Below are positions 9,105 to 21,082 of a stretch of DNA of 62,127 nucleotides, in pieces. The DNA is from CAZBWP01 sp964630265 (GTDB lineage Bacteria > Pseudomonadota > Alphaproteobacteria > Rhodospirillales > Defluviicoccaceae). Within the stretch, counting starts at the first letter, position 1. Each line of letters starts with the position of its first letter. The notes beneath the pieces were generated by a model that saw only the letters and a list, made by a program, of their open reading frames with translations, was not told the DNA's origin and did not search any database. The stretch lies in NCBI GenBank assembly GCA_964630265.1, contig CAZVRW010000016.1, positions 1 to 62,127 on the forward strand, read 5' to 3'. The position numbers and the translations under genes are program-made.

Positions 9105-9824
9105 GTGCGCCGGGCGCCAGAGGCCGGCGAGTCCCGCCTGAACTTCCACGGCCGGCGCCACGGCCGGCGCCTGCGTCCCGGCCGGCAGCGGCGCCTCGAG
9201 GAGATGCTGCCGAGGGTGCGGGTGACGCGCCCCGCCGCGCCCGGCGCCCTCGATCCGCGGAGCCTGTTCGAGCCGCCCGTCCGCGCGGTCTGGCTGGAAG
9301 TCGGCTTCGGCGCCGGCGAACACCTCGCCGCCCTCGCCGCGGCGCATCCGGACGTCGGGCTGATCGGTTGCGAGCCCTATGTCAATGGCGTCGCTGCGCT
9401 GCTCACCCGGATCGAGACGGACCGCCTGCACAACGTGCGGATCTTCGACGATGACGCGCGCCTGCTGCTGCCGACGCTCGCCGAGGCCAGCATCGCCCGA
9501 ACGCTGGTGATGTTTCCCGACCCGTGGCCGAAGGCGCGACATGCGGCGCGGCGGTTCGTCGGCCGCGACAGCCTTACCCATTTGGCCAGGATCATGGTCG
9601 ACGCCGGTGAACTGCTGGTGGCGACCGATCATCCGGTGATGGTCCGCTGGGCGCTGGAACACGGCAGCGGTCATCCCGCCTTCGCCTGGCGCGCGCGGCG
9701 GCCCGGCGACTGGCGCGAGCGGCCCGCAGGCGAGGCGCCGACGCGCTACGAGGAGAAGGCGCGAGAGCGCGGCGCCAATTGCGTCTACCTGAGGTTTCGA
9801 CGCAATCCCCGCGGCGCGGCGTGA
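9105..9824 (+). CDS. trmB: tRNA (guanine-N7-)-methyltransferase
   Basis: Methylates G46 in the tRNA variable loop using SAM. The SAM-binding motif is W-L-E-V-G-F-G-A-G-E-H-L, and the family signature F-P-D-P-W-P-K-A-R-H lies at about residues 135-145. The GTG start is preceded by GAGGA four bases away and lies six bases beyond the metK stop, so it is probably co-transcribed with metK: the enzyme that consumes SAM follows the one that makes it. The N-terminal 40 residues are unusually arginine-rich. Alternative downstream starts are not attractive. Confidence 0.9.
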   Translation: MRRAPEAGESRLNFHGRRHGRRLRPGRQRRLEEMLPRVRVTRPAAPGALDPRSLFEPPVRAVWLEVGFGAGEHLAALAAAHPDVGLIGCEPYVNGVAALLTRIETDRLHNVRIFDDDARLLLPTLAEASIARTLVMFPDPWPKARHAARRFVGRDSLTHLARIMVDAGELLVATDHPVMVRWALEHGSGHPAFAWRARRPGDWRERPAGEAPTRYEEKARERGANCVYLRFRRNPRGAA

Positions 9825-9842
9825 TCGCGGCGGAAATGCGGC

Positions 9843-9870
9843 TTGTGCGAACCGCCTGGATGGTTATATT
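9843..9870 (+). promoter_or_regulatory. Predicted promoter of the rimP-nusA-infB operon
   Basis: TTGTGC (9843-9848), a 16-base spacer, then TATATT (9865-9870). A start site near 9877 would leave a leader of about 100 bases that contains the hairpins and intrinsic terminator described next. Motif match only. Confidence 0.5.
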
Positions 9871-9881
9871 TTCAGCTAATC

Positions 9882-9954
9882 GTTCAGCAGAGCGATGTCT
9901 CGTTGAACCCCGATGACGGGTTTGATGGGGCGGGCTGTGAGGCCCGCCTTTTTT
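9882..9954 (+). promoter_or_regulatory. rimP leader with competing hairpins (candidate attenuator)
   Basis: Hairpin 1 pairs GTTCA (9882-9886) with TGAAC (9904-9908), with an inner GAG/CTC. Hairpin 2 pairs AACCC (9906-9910) with GGGTT (9918-9922). They share bases 9906-9908, so they exclude each other. CCCC at 9908-9911 could instead reach GGGG at 9927-9930, part of the terminator stem. This arrangement before an operon encoding NusA suggests transcription attenuation. A rimP-leader RNA family is known in proteobacteria; I cannot verify membership. Confidence 0.5.
9929..9954 (+). terminator. Intrinsic terminator inside the rimP leader
   Basis: GGCGGGC (9929-9935), a six-base loop TGTGAG, then GCCCGCC (9942-9948), followed directly by six Ts. 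It is the clearest intrinsic terminator in the window. It ends 23 bases before the rimP ATG and far from the trmB stop, so it most likely controls read-through into rimP rather than only ending the trmB transcript. Confidence 0.85.
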
Positions 9955-9977
9955 GTTATGGGAGAGTTCTTGGACGC

Positions 9978-10484
9978 ATGGCGGACGCGTTGGAGCGCCG
10001 GATCGAAAGCCTGATCTCACCAACGATCGAGTCGATGGGCTTCGGTCTCGTCCGGGTTCGGTTGTTCGGACAACAGCGACTCCGCCTGCAGGTGATGATC
10101 GAACGCCTTGACGAGGCGCCGCTCGACGTCGATGACTGCGCCGAGGTCAGCCGGGCCGTCTCGGCGGTGCTCGACGTGGACGATCCGATCTCCGACGGCT
10201 ACACCCTGGAGGTCAGTTCGCCGGGGATCGACCGGCCCCTCGTCCGCCTCGCCGATTTCGAACGTTTCGCCGGCTTCGCGGCAAAGATCGAGTTGGACGC
10301 GCCGATGGACGGCCGCCGCCGCTTCGCCGGACGGCTCGCGGGCATCGCGGAGGATGCGGTCAGGCTCGCCACGGAAACCGGCGACGTCACGCTGCCATAT
10401 GCGCGGATCGCCAAGGCGAAGCTCGTGCTCACCGACGATCTGCTGGCCGCCAGCACGGCCCGACCCCAGGAAACCACACGGTAA
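9978..10484 (+). CDS. rimP: Ribosome maturation factor RimP
   Basis: A 168-residue protein needed for 30S assembly. The first domain begins A-L-E-R-R-I-E-S-L-I and contains L-E-V-S-S-P-G-I-D-R-P-L, the most conserved RimP motif; the C-terminal Sm-like domain runs from about residue 95. The ATG chosen has GGGAGAG upstream; a longer in-frame ORF would read through the terminator stem and was rejected. It is the first gene of the nusA-infB operon, three bases before nusA. Confidence 0.92.
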   Translation: MADALERRIESLISPTIESMGFGLVRVRLFGQQRLRLQVMIERLDEAPLDVDDCAEVSRAVSAVLDVDDPISDGYTLEVSSPGIDRPLVRLADFERFAGFAAKIELDAPMDGRRRFAGRLAGIAEDAVRLATETGDVTLPYARIAKAKLVLTDDLLAASTARPQETTR

Positions 10485-10487
10485 ACC

Positions 10488-12155
10488 ATGAACGCGACGA
10501 CCACCGATACCGACTTGGTGCATGCGCGACCGGAGCTTTTGACGGTCGCCGACACCGTTGCCCGCGACAAGAACATCGACCGCGAAGAGGTGCTGGAGGC
10601 CATGGAGCAGGCCATCCAGAAAGCCGGGCAGTCGAAGTACGGCCGCGAGCACGACATCCGCGCCACCATCGACCGCCATTCCGGCGAAATCTCGCTCGCC
10701 CGCTATATCCAGGTGGTCGAGGCGGTGGAAAACGAGGCGACCGAGGTGACGCCGGCACAGGCCGCGCGGCGCAAGCCGGACGCCAAGGTCGGCGACGTGC
10801 TCGTCGATCCGCTGCCGCCCATCGATTTCGGCCGCATCGCCGCCCAGTCGGCGAAGCAGATCATCGTCCAGAAGGTGCGGGACGCCGAACGCAAGCGGCA
10901 GTACGACGAATTCAAGGACCGGATCGGCGACATCGTGCACGGTCTCGTCAAACGCATCGAGTTCGGCAACGTCGTCGTCGACCTCGGCCGCGCCGAGGCG
11001 GTGCTGCGGCGCGAGGAGGCGATCCCGCGCGAGCATTTCAACAACGGCGACCGGGTGCGCGCCTACATCCTCGACGTCCGCGAGGAACCGCGGGGCCCGC
11101 AGATCTTCCTGTCGCGGACCAACCCGAAGTTCATGTCGAAGCTGTTCGCCCAGGAGGTCCCGGAGATCTACGAGGGGATCATCGAGATCAAGGCGGTGGC
11201 CCGCGATCCGGGCTCGCGCGCCAAGATCGCCGTGTATTCGCACGAATCGTCGATCGATCCGGTCGGGCCCTGCATCGGCATGCGCGGCTCCCGCGTGCAG
11301 GCTGTCGTCGGCGAGCTGCAGGGCGAGAAGATCGACATCATCCAGTGGTCGCCGGATCCGGCGACGTTCGTCGTCAATGCCCTGGCGCCGGCGGAGGTGG
11401 CCAAGGTGGTGATCGACGAGGACGCGAGCCGCATCGAGGTCGTCGTGCCCGACGAGCAGCTCAGCCTGGCGATCGGGCGGCGCGGCCAGAACGTTCGGCT
11501 GGCCTCGCAGCTCACCGGCTGGGACATCGCCATCCTCACCGAGGACCAGGAGTCGCAGCGCCGCACGGAAGAGTTTCGCGCCCGCTCGCAGACATTCATC
11601 GATGCCCTCAACGTCGACGACGTCATCGCCCATCTGTTGGTCACCGAAGGCTTCACTTCGGTCGAGGAGGTCGCCTACGTGCCCATCGAGGATCTGAGCG
11701 AGATCGAGGGTTTCGATGAAGAGATCGCCGGAGAACTGCGCGACCGGGCGCTGCAGTTCCTGACCGAGCGCGATCAGACGTTGACGCAGCGGCGGATCGA
11801 ACTCGGCGTCGACGACGCGCTGGCGGCGATCGGCGGCCTCGATCCGGCGACGTTGGTGGCGCTCGGCGAACAGGGCGTCAAGACGCTGGACGATCTCGCC
11901 GACCTGGCCGGCGACGAGCTGCTGGAGATCGCGCCCGCCGGCAGCATGACCCTGGACCGCGCCAACGAGATCATCATGGCCGCCCGCGCCCACTGGTTCG
12001 AGGACGAAGATGCGGCGGCAGCAGCAGCGGCCTCTGCCGCCGACTCGCCGGAGACGTCTGCCGCCGGGTCTGCGCCGGCATCGGATCCCGGCACTTCGCC
12101 GGCACTGGATTCCGGCGCTTCGCCGGATCCCGAGAGTCGGGACGGAGAGTCGTGA
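10488..12155 (+). CDS. nusA: Transcription termination/antitermination factor NusA
   Basis: Binds RNA polymerase and RNA to control pausing, termination and antitermination. Domain order: N-terminal polymerase-binding domain (1-130), S1 domain (about 138-205, with F-G-N-V-V-V-D-L-G-R-A-E-A), two KH domains (about 235-370, with C-I-G-M-R-G-S-R-V and A-I-G-R-R-G-Q-N-V-R-L-A), then two acidic helix-hairpin-helix repeats (about 375-505). An Ala/Ser/Pro-rich tail of about 40 residues follows, encoded by imperfect 24-base repeats. The protein can regulate its own operon, which fits the leader terminator. Its TGA directly abuts the ylxR GTG. Confidence 0.96.
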   Translation: MNATTTDTDLVHARPELLTVADTVARDKNIDREEVLEAMEQAIQKAGQSKYGREHDIRATIDRHSGEISLARYIQVVEAVENEATEVTPAQAARRKPDAKVGDVLVDPLPPIDFGRIAAQSAKQIIVQKVRDAERKRQYDEFKDRIGDIVHGLVKRIEFGNVVVDLGRAEAVLRREEAIPREHFNNGDRVRAYILDVREEPRGPQIFLSRTNPKFMSKLFAQEVPEIYEGIIEIKAVARDPGSRAKIAVYSHESSIDPVGPCIGMRGSRVQAVVGELQGEKIDIIQWSPDPATFVVNALAPAEVAKVVIDEDASRIEVVVPDEQLSLAIGRRGQNVRLASQLTGWDIAILTEDQESQRRTEEFRARSQTFIDALNVDDVIAHLLVTEGFTSVEEVAYVPIEDLSEIEGFDEEIAGELRDRALQFLTERDQTLTQRRIELGVDDALAAIGGLDPATLVALGEQGVKTLDDLADLAGDELLEIAPAGSMTLDRANEIIMAARAHWFEDEDAAAAAAASAADSPETSAAGSAPASDPGTSPALDSGASPDPESRDGES

Positions 12156-12800
12156 GTGACGCAGACCACGGCGATCGAGGCGCCCGATGGCGCTGGTCCG
12201 CGGCGCCGTTGCCTCGCCGGTGGCGGCGTGCAGGACAAGGCCGGCATGATCCGGTTTGCCGTCGGTCCCGACGCCAGCGTGGTGCCGGACGTGGACGAGC
12301 GGTTGCCCGGGCGGGGATTTTGGTTGAGTGCCGATCGGGATGCGCTTAAGAAGGCGTGCGCGAAGAACCTGTTCGCCCGGGCCGCGCGCGCCCCTGTCCG
12401 CGTTCCCGCCGATTTGGACGGCCGCGTCGAAGAGCTGCTGGTCCGGCGCTGTCAGGCCTTGATCGGCTTGGCGCGCCGCGCCGGGCAGTCGGTGTTCGGG
12501 TTCGAGAAGGTGCGCGGGTGGCTGGCCGAAGGCCGCGCCGGTGTTCTCGTCGAAGCGACGGACGGTGCGCCAGGATCCCGGCGCAAGCTCGGCGCGACGG
12601 ATCCCCGCATCCGCTGGCTCAGCGTGCTCAGCAGTGATGAGCTGGGTGCGGCGGCCGGTCGGGACCGGGTCGTGCACGCGGCGATCGCGAGAGGATCGCT
12701 GGCCGATCGGCTGTGCCGCGAGGCCGGCCGTCTCGCCGGGTTTCGCAAGACGGCGCTGGCCGCGGCCGGCGCCGATGATGTTTTTCCACGAGGTCAATGA
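12156..12800 (+). CDS. YlxR-type (DUF448) RNA-binding protein with L7Ae-like C-terminal domain
   Basis: A 214-residue fusion. The YlxR part (about 15-85) has R-R-R-C-L-A-G-G, M-I-R-F-A-V-G-P-D and L-P-G-R-G-F-W-L; the second part from about 95 (R-R-C-Q-A-L-I-G-L-A-R-R-A-G-Q-S-V-F-G) is an L7Ae/L30e-like RNA-binding fold. In many bacteria these are two separate genes between nusA and infB; alphaproteobacteria often fuse them. YlxR proteins have been tied to RNA binding and RNase P regulation in other bacteria; the role here is unproven. GTG start, no gap to nusA. Confidence 0.88.
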   Translation: MTQTTAIEAPDGAGPRRRCLAGGGVQDKAGMIRFAVGPDASVVPDVDERLPGRGFWLSADRDALKKACAKNLFARAARAPVRVPADLDGRVEELLVRRCQALIGLARRAGQSVFGFEKVRGWLAEGRAGVLVEATDGAPGSRRKLGATDPRIRWLSVLSSDELGAAAGRDRVVHAAIARGSLADRLCREAGRLAGFRKTALAAAGADDVFPRGQ

Positions 12801-12811
12801 AGCGTTGAGGC

Positions 12812-15439
<2,628 letters not shown>

Positions 15440-15461
15440 TCCTCGCGGTTTCGAGCGAGCC

Positions 15462-15965
15462 ATGAAACGGCGCGCCGCGGCGGGTCCGAGCCAGCGTCAG
15501 TTGCGCGTCGCCGAGGAGGTGCGGCACGCGCTCGTCGCCGTGTTGCAACGGGGCGAGGTCCGCGACCCGGGGCTCGCCGAGACGCCGCTGACCGTCACCG
15601 AGGTGCGGATGTCGCCCGATCTGCGGCGGGCGACGGCCTATGTGGCGCCGCTGGGCAGTGGGATCGGCAGCGGCGACCGGCAGGCCATCGTCGCCGCGCT
15701 GATGCGTGCCCGGCCGTTCCTGCGCCGCCGCGTCGCCGATCAGGTCCGGCTCCGCTACGCACCGGACCTGACTTTCTGTGACGATGCGGTGTTCGACGAG
15801 GCGGCCCACATCGAGCGCCTGTTGCGCGATCCGAGCGTGGCCCGCGACCTGGAGCCCCCTGGATCGGCCGACGCGGCTGGCCACGACGAGGGCGGAGACG
15901 GGGCTGAAGCTGGGGCCAAAGTCGGGGGCGCGGACGACGACGAGGATCGGGGCGATGGCGCGTAG
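15462..15965 (+). CDS. rbfA: Ribosome-binding factor A
   Basis: A 167-residue 30S maturation factor with a KH-type fold. Recognisable parts are R-V-A-E-E-V-R-H-A-L near the N-terminus, T-E-V-R-M-S-P-D-L-R-R-A-T-A-Y-V in the centre, and R-Y-A-P-D-L-T-F with D-D-A-V-F-D-E-A near the end. After residue 125 there is an acidic, glycine-rich tail of about 40 residues not found in short RbfA proteins. The stop overlaps the truB start by 11 bases. Confidence 0.92.
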   Translation: MKRRAAAGPSQRQLRVAEEVRHALVAVLQRGEVRDPGLAETPLTVTEVRMSPDLRRATAYVAPLGSGIGSGDRQAIVAALMRARPFLRRRVADQVRLRYAPDLTFCDDAVFDEAAHIERLLRDPSVARDLEPPGSADAAGHDEGGDGAEAGAKVGGADDDEDRGDGA

Positions 15966-16881
15966 GCGCCGCGGCGATCCCGTGCACGGCTGGGTCATCG
16001 TCGACAAGCCGGTCGGCACCACCTCGGTGCAGTGCGTCGCCGCGGTCCGACGCGCCCTGAACGCCGAAAAGGCCGGGCACGGCGGCACCCTGGATCCGCT
16101 GGCGACCGGGCTGCTGCCGGTGGCGCTGGGCGAGGCGACGAAGACCGTCCCCTACGTCATGGACGGGCGCAAGATCTATCGCTTCACGCTGCGTTGGGGC
16201 GAGAGCCGCGATACCGACGATGCCGAAGGTCGCCCGGTCGCAAGTAGCGAGGTCCGCCCCGACGAGTCGGCGATCCGCGACATCCTGCCGCGCTTCGAGG
16301 GCGAGATTCAGCAGGTTCCGCCGGTCTATTCGGCGATCAAGGTCGACGGCCGCCGCGCCTATGACCTGGCGCGCGCCGAGCGGCCGCCGGTGCTGGCGGC
16401 GCGCCCGGTCGTCATCGAGCGGCTGTCGCTGATCGACCTGCCCGACGCCGATCACGCGGTGTTCGAGGCAACGTGCGGAAAAGGTGCCTACATGCGCGCC
16501 CTGGGCCGCGATCTCGCCACCGCTCTCGGCACGGTCGGCCACATCGTCGCGCTGCGCCGGACGACGGTCGGACCGTTCCGCGAGTCCCATGCAATTGTTC
16601 TGGATAAACTCCGCGAGCTTGGGCATAGTGCCGTGCTCGCAGAGCACGTGCTTCCTGTCGACGCCGCGCTGGCCGACATCCCGGCGCTCGTCATCACGGA
16701 AGTGGAGGCCCGACGGCTGCAACAAGGACAACCCGTCGCGGTTCTTCCGATCGTCAGGCGTGCGGCACAACCCGTGTCCTCCAGCGATGGTCTCGTCTGC
16801 GCAACGTTGGGCGGACGCACGGTCGCATTGGCCAGGATCGCTGGGGGTGAGTTGCGGCCATTCCGAGTCCTCAATCTTTGA
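15955..16881 (+). CDS. truB: tRNA pseudouridine(55) synthase
   Basis: Makes pseudouridine 55 in the T-loop of tRNAs. The catalytic aspartate is in G-H-G-G-T-L-D-P-L-A-T-G-L-L-P at about residues 41-55, and K-I-Y-R-F and Y-S-A-I-K-V-D-G-R-R-A-Y are further family blocks. A PUA-like region ends the 308-residue protein. The chosen ATG lies within the end of rbfA and matches the family N-terminus (V-H-G-W-V-I-V-D-K-P); a longer frame upstream is spurious. The last 60 codons use noticeably less G+C-rich codons than the rest. Confidence 0.95.
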   Translation: MARRRRGDPVHGWVIVDKPVGTTSVQCVAAVRRALNAEKAGHGGTLDPLATGLLPVALGEATKTVPYVMDGRKIYRFTLRWGESRDTDDAEGRPVASSEVRPDESAIRDILPRFEGEIQQVPPVYSAIKVDGRRAYDLARAERPPVLAARPVVIERLSLIDLPDADHAVFEATCGKGAYMRALGRDLATALGTVGHIVALRRTTVGPFRESHAIVLDKLRELGHSAVLAEHVLPVDAALADIPALVITEVEARRLQQGQPVAVLPIVRRAAQPVSSSDGLVCATLGGRTVALARIAGGELRPFRVLNL

Positions 16882-16896
16882 TGTATGGAGATCGAG

Positions 16897-17166
16897 ATGT
16901 CGATTACCGCTGAGCGTAAGCAGGAACTCATCGGGGAATATTCGAGAGCGACCGGTGACACCGGTTCCCCCGAAGTTCAGGTCGCGATCCTGAGTGAGCG
17001 GATCCGCAACCTGACCGAACACCTCAAAATCCACAAGAAGGACTTTCATTCGCGGCGTGGGCTGCTGATCATGGTCAGCCAGCGCCGGCAGTTGCTCGAT
17101 TATCTCAAGCGCAAGGAAGTCGGCCGCTACGAAACGCTCGTCGGTCGTCTGGGCCTGCGCCGCTAA
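16897..17166 (+). CDS. rpsO: 30S ribosomal protein S15
   Basis: An 89-residue protein, exactly the family length, binding 16S rRNA at the central-domain three-way junction. Conserved features include T-G-S-P-E-V-Q, H-K-K-D-F-H-S-R-R-G-L and L-D-Y-L-K-R-K. The start is decided by GGAG at 16887-16890, spaced six bases from this ATG; the upstream ATG at 16885 would bury that site. It sits between truB and pnp, the usual order; S15 controls its own translation in other bacteria. Confidence 0.97.
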   Translation: MSITAERKQELIGEYSRATGDTGSPEVQVAILSERIRNLTEHLKIHKKDFHSRRGLLIMVSQRRQLLDYLKRKEVGRYETLVGRLGLRR

Positions 17167-17257
17167 CGCGCCTATTCCGGCGAACGGCCGGACCGTCGTC
17201 GGCGCCCGCGGTGCCTCGCCGAGCGCCCGCGACGGGTGGACATCAGGAAAGGTCACC

Positions 17258-19405
17258 ATGTTTCAGGAATTCCGCAAGGAGATCGAGTGGGGCGGACGGC
17301 CCTTGATCCTCGAAGCCGGCAAGATCGCTCGCCAAGCCGACGGCGCCGTCGTCGCCACCTATGGCGACACGAAAGTGCTGTGCACGGTCGTCTTCGACAA
17401 GCAGCCAAAGCTCGGGCTCGACTTCTTCCCGCTCTCCGTTCACTACCAGGAAAAAGCCTACGCCGCCGGCAAGATCCCGGGCGGTTTCTTCAAACGGGAA
17501 ACCCGGCCGGCGGAGAACGAGGTCCTCACCTCACGCCTGATCGACCGGCCGATCCGACCGCTGTTCGCCAAGGGATTCCGCAACGAGACCCAGGTCATCT
17601 GCACGGTGTTGTCGCATGATCTGGAGAACAACCCGGATATCGTCGCGATGATCGGCACGTCGGCGGCGCTGACGCTGTCCGGGGTGCCATTTCTCGGCCC
17701 CATAGGCGGCTGCCGCGTCGGCCTTGTCGAAGGAGCCTTCGTTCTCAACCCCAGGCTCGACGAAATGGGCAACTCGACCCTCGACCTGATCGTCGCCGGC
17801 ACGCGCGAGGGCGTGCTGATGGTCGAATCCGAGGCGAAGGAGCTCTCCGAGGACACCATGCTCGGCGCCGTGATGTTCGGCCACCGCGCCAACCAGGCGG
17901 CGATCGACGCCATCATCGCCCTCGCCGAGGCGTGCGCGAAGGAGCCCGTGGACCTGGAGCCGGCGCCGCCGGCCCGCGACGATCTGGCCGCCCGGGTCCG
18001 CGCCATGGCCGCAGAGCCGTTGGCCGCCGCCTATCAGGAAACCGCGAAGGCCGCGCGCCGCGACAAGGTATACGCGCTGAAGAGCCAAGTGGCCGAGACG
18101 CTGGCCGGTGACGAGACCCTCGATCCGGCGATCCGCATCGCGCACTTTGAAGACGTGTTCAAAGGCCTGGAAAAGGACGTGGTGCGGCGGCGCGTGTTGT
18201 CGACATCACAGCGCATCGATGGCCGTGGCCCCGCCGACGTGCGGCCAATCGCGGTCGAGGTCGGGCTGTTGCCCCGGGCGCACGGCAGTGCGCTGTTCAC
18301 CCGTGGCGAAACCCAGGCCCTGGTGGTCACGACGCTCGGCACCGCCCAGGACGAACAGATCATGGACGCGCTCGCCGGCGAATACCGCGAGCACTTCATG
18401 CTGCACTACAATTTTCCGCCCTATTCGGTGGGCGAGGCCGGACGCATGGGGCCGGTCGGCCGTCGCGAGGTCGGCCACGGCAAGCTCGCCTGGCGGTCGG
18501 TTCGCGCCTTGGTTCCCAGCAAGGACAACTTCCCCTACACCATCCGCGTCGTCTCCGAGATCACCGAATCCAACGGCTCGTCGTCCATGGCCAGCGTCTG
18601 CGGCGCGTCGCTGTCGATGATGGACGCCGGCGTGCCGCTGGAGCGGCCGATCGCCGGGATTGCCATGGGCCTGATCAAGGAAGGTGACGACTTCATCGTG
18701 CTGTCCGACATTATCGGCGACGAGGATCACTTGGGCGACATGGACTTCAAGGTCGCCGGCACCGATCAGGGCATCACGGCGCTGCAGATGGACATCAAGA
18801 TCACCTCGATCACCGAGGCGATCATGCGTGTCGCCCTGGACCAAGCCCTTGGCGGCCGACGGCACATCCTGGGCGAGATGAACAAGTCCATCACCGCTGC
18901 CCGCGAGGGCGTCAGCGAAACGGCGCCGCGGATCACCGTCATTCACATCAACAAGGACAAGATCCGCGAGGTCATCGGCCCGGGCGGCAAGATCATCCGC
19001 GAAATTTGCGAGGTCACCGGCGCCCGCATCGATCTCGAGGACGACGGCACCGTCAAGGTCTCCGCGGTGGATCAGCGGTCGGCCGACGCGGCCATTGACT
19101 GGATCCGCGGCATTGCCGCCGAGCCGGAAGTGGGCGAGATCTATACCGGCAAGGTGGTCAAAGTCGTCGACTTCGGGGCGTTCGTGAATTTCCTTGGGAG
19201 CCGCGACGGCCTGGTGCACATCAGCGAGCTTTCGAAGGAGCGCACCAAGAACGTCACCGACGTCGTCAATGTCGGCGATTCCGTCAAGGTGAAGTTGATC
19301 GGCATCGACGACCGCGGCAAGGTCAAACTCTCCATGCGCGCCGTCGACCAGGATACGGGCCAGGATCTGACGGCCTCGCCGACAACCGCAGAGGTGGCCG
19401 AGTAG
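17258..19405 (+). CDS. pnp: Polyribonucleotide nucleotidyltransferase
   Basis: A 715-residue phosphorolytic 3'-5' exoribonuclease. Two RNase PH domains (about 1-225 and 310-540) flank an alpha-helical linker. The KH domain carries V-I-G-P-G-G-K-I-I-R-E-I near residue 570, and the S1 domain starts at Y-T-G-K-V-V-K-V-V-D-F-G-A-F-V-N near 628. The ATG has AGGAAAGG upstream. The 91-base gap after rpsO is G+C-rich with short dyads; rpsO-pnp processing hairpins occur in other bacteria, but no clear terminator is seen here. Confidence 0.97.
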   Translation: MFQEFRKEIEWGGRPLILEAGKIARQADGAVVATYGDTKVLCTVVFDKQPKLGLDFFPLSVHYQEKAYAAGKIPGGFFKRETRPAENEVLTSRLIDRPIRPLFAKGFRNETQVICTVLSHDLENNPDIVAMIGTSAALTLSGVPFLGPIGGCRVGLVEGAFVLNPRLDEMGNSTLDLIVAGTREGVLMVESEAKELSEDTMLGAVMFGHRANQAAIDAIIALAEACAKEPVDLEPAPPARDDLAARVRAMAAEPLAAAYQETAKAARRDKVYALKSQVAETLAGDETLDPAIRIAHFEDVFKGLEKDVVRRRVLSTSQRIDGRGPADVRPIAVEVGLLPRAHGSALFTRGETQALVVTTLGTAQDEQIMDALAGEYREHFMLHYNFPPYSVGEAGRMGPVGRREVGHGKLAWRSVRALVPSKDNFPYTIRVVSEITESNGSSSMASVCGASLSMMDAGVPLERPIAGIAMGLIKEGDDFIVLSDIIGDEDHLGDMDFKVAGTDQGITALQMDIKITSITEAIMRVALDQALGGRRHILGEMNKSITAAREGVSETAPRITVIHINKDKIREVIGPGGKIIREICEVTGARIDLEDDGTVKVSAVDQRSADAAIDWIRGIAAEPEVGEIYTGKVVKVVDFGAFVNFLGSRDGLVHISELSKERTKNVTDVVNVGDSVKVKLIGIDDRGKVKLSMRAVDQDTGQDLTASPTTAEVAE

Positions 19406-19420
19406 CCGTCGGATCGGCAA

Positions 19421-19480
19421 CGCCCCGGAGCACCGCGGCACACCTGGGGCCGATTGCTGGCCCGCTCGGGCCCCGGGGCG
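19421..19480 (+). terminator. Nested stem-loop after pnp
   Basis: CGCCCCGG (19421-19428) pairs with CCGGGGCG (19473-19480), enclosing GGCCCG-CT-CGGGCC at 19459-19472. It starts 16 bases after the pnp stop. No T-run follows, so termination here would need help; it may instead protect the pnp transcript end. A TATATA at 19535-19540, 82 bases before the next ATG, is a possible -10 element for that gene. Confidence 0.4.
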
Positions 19481-19621
19481 AACGCTGCGCCGGCGAAAGT
19501 TCGTGCGGCGGGTCGCTTTTCGTCCCAACCGGCGTATATAGCTTGAGACGAGGATTTGGGGGCCGCCGCGCACGCGGCCCCCATCACTCGTGGATTCACC
19601 GAACAGCCGATCGACCCGCTC

Positions 19622-21019
<1,398 letters not shown>

Positions 21020-21082
21020 ACGATCGGCGGCGAAAACGCAGTTGCGGTCAACAATCGCTTGCAGCCCGGGCGCCGCGTTCCC

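Noticed and set aside
10017..12797. A 926-codon open frame antisense to rimP-nusA-ylxR, and many similar long minus-strand frames across the plus-strand genes
   Set aside because: In DNA this rich in G+C stops are rare in the opposite frame; the translation is His/Arg/Asp-rich with no family match, while the plus strand carries clear genes.
16885..16896. ATG at 16885 as the rpsO start
   Set aside because: It would place the GGAG ribosome-binding sequence inside the gene and add four residues absent from S15 proteins.
19556..19621. TTG at 19556 as the start of the flavin oxidoreductase
   Set aside because: AGGA is only one base away from it, the extra residues are not family-like, and the ATG at 19622 begins the conserved part.
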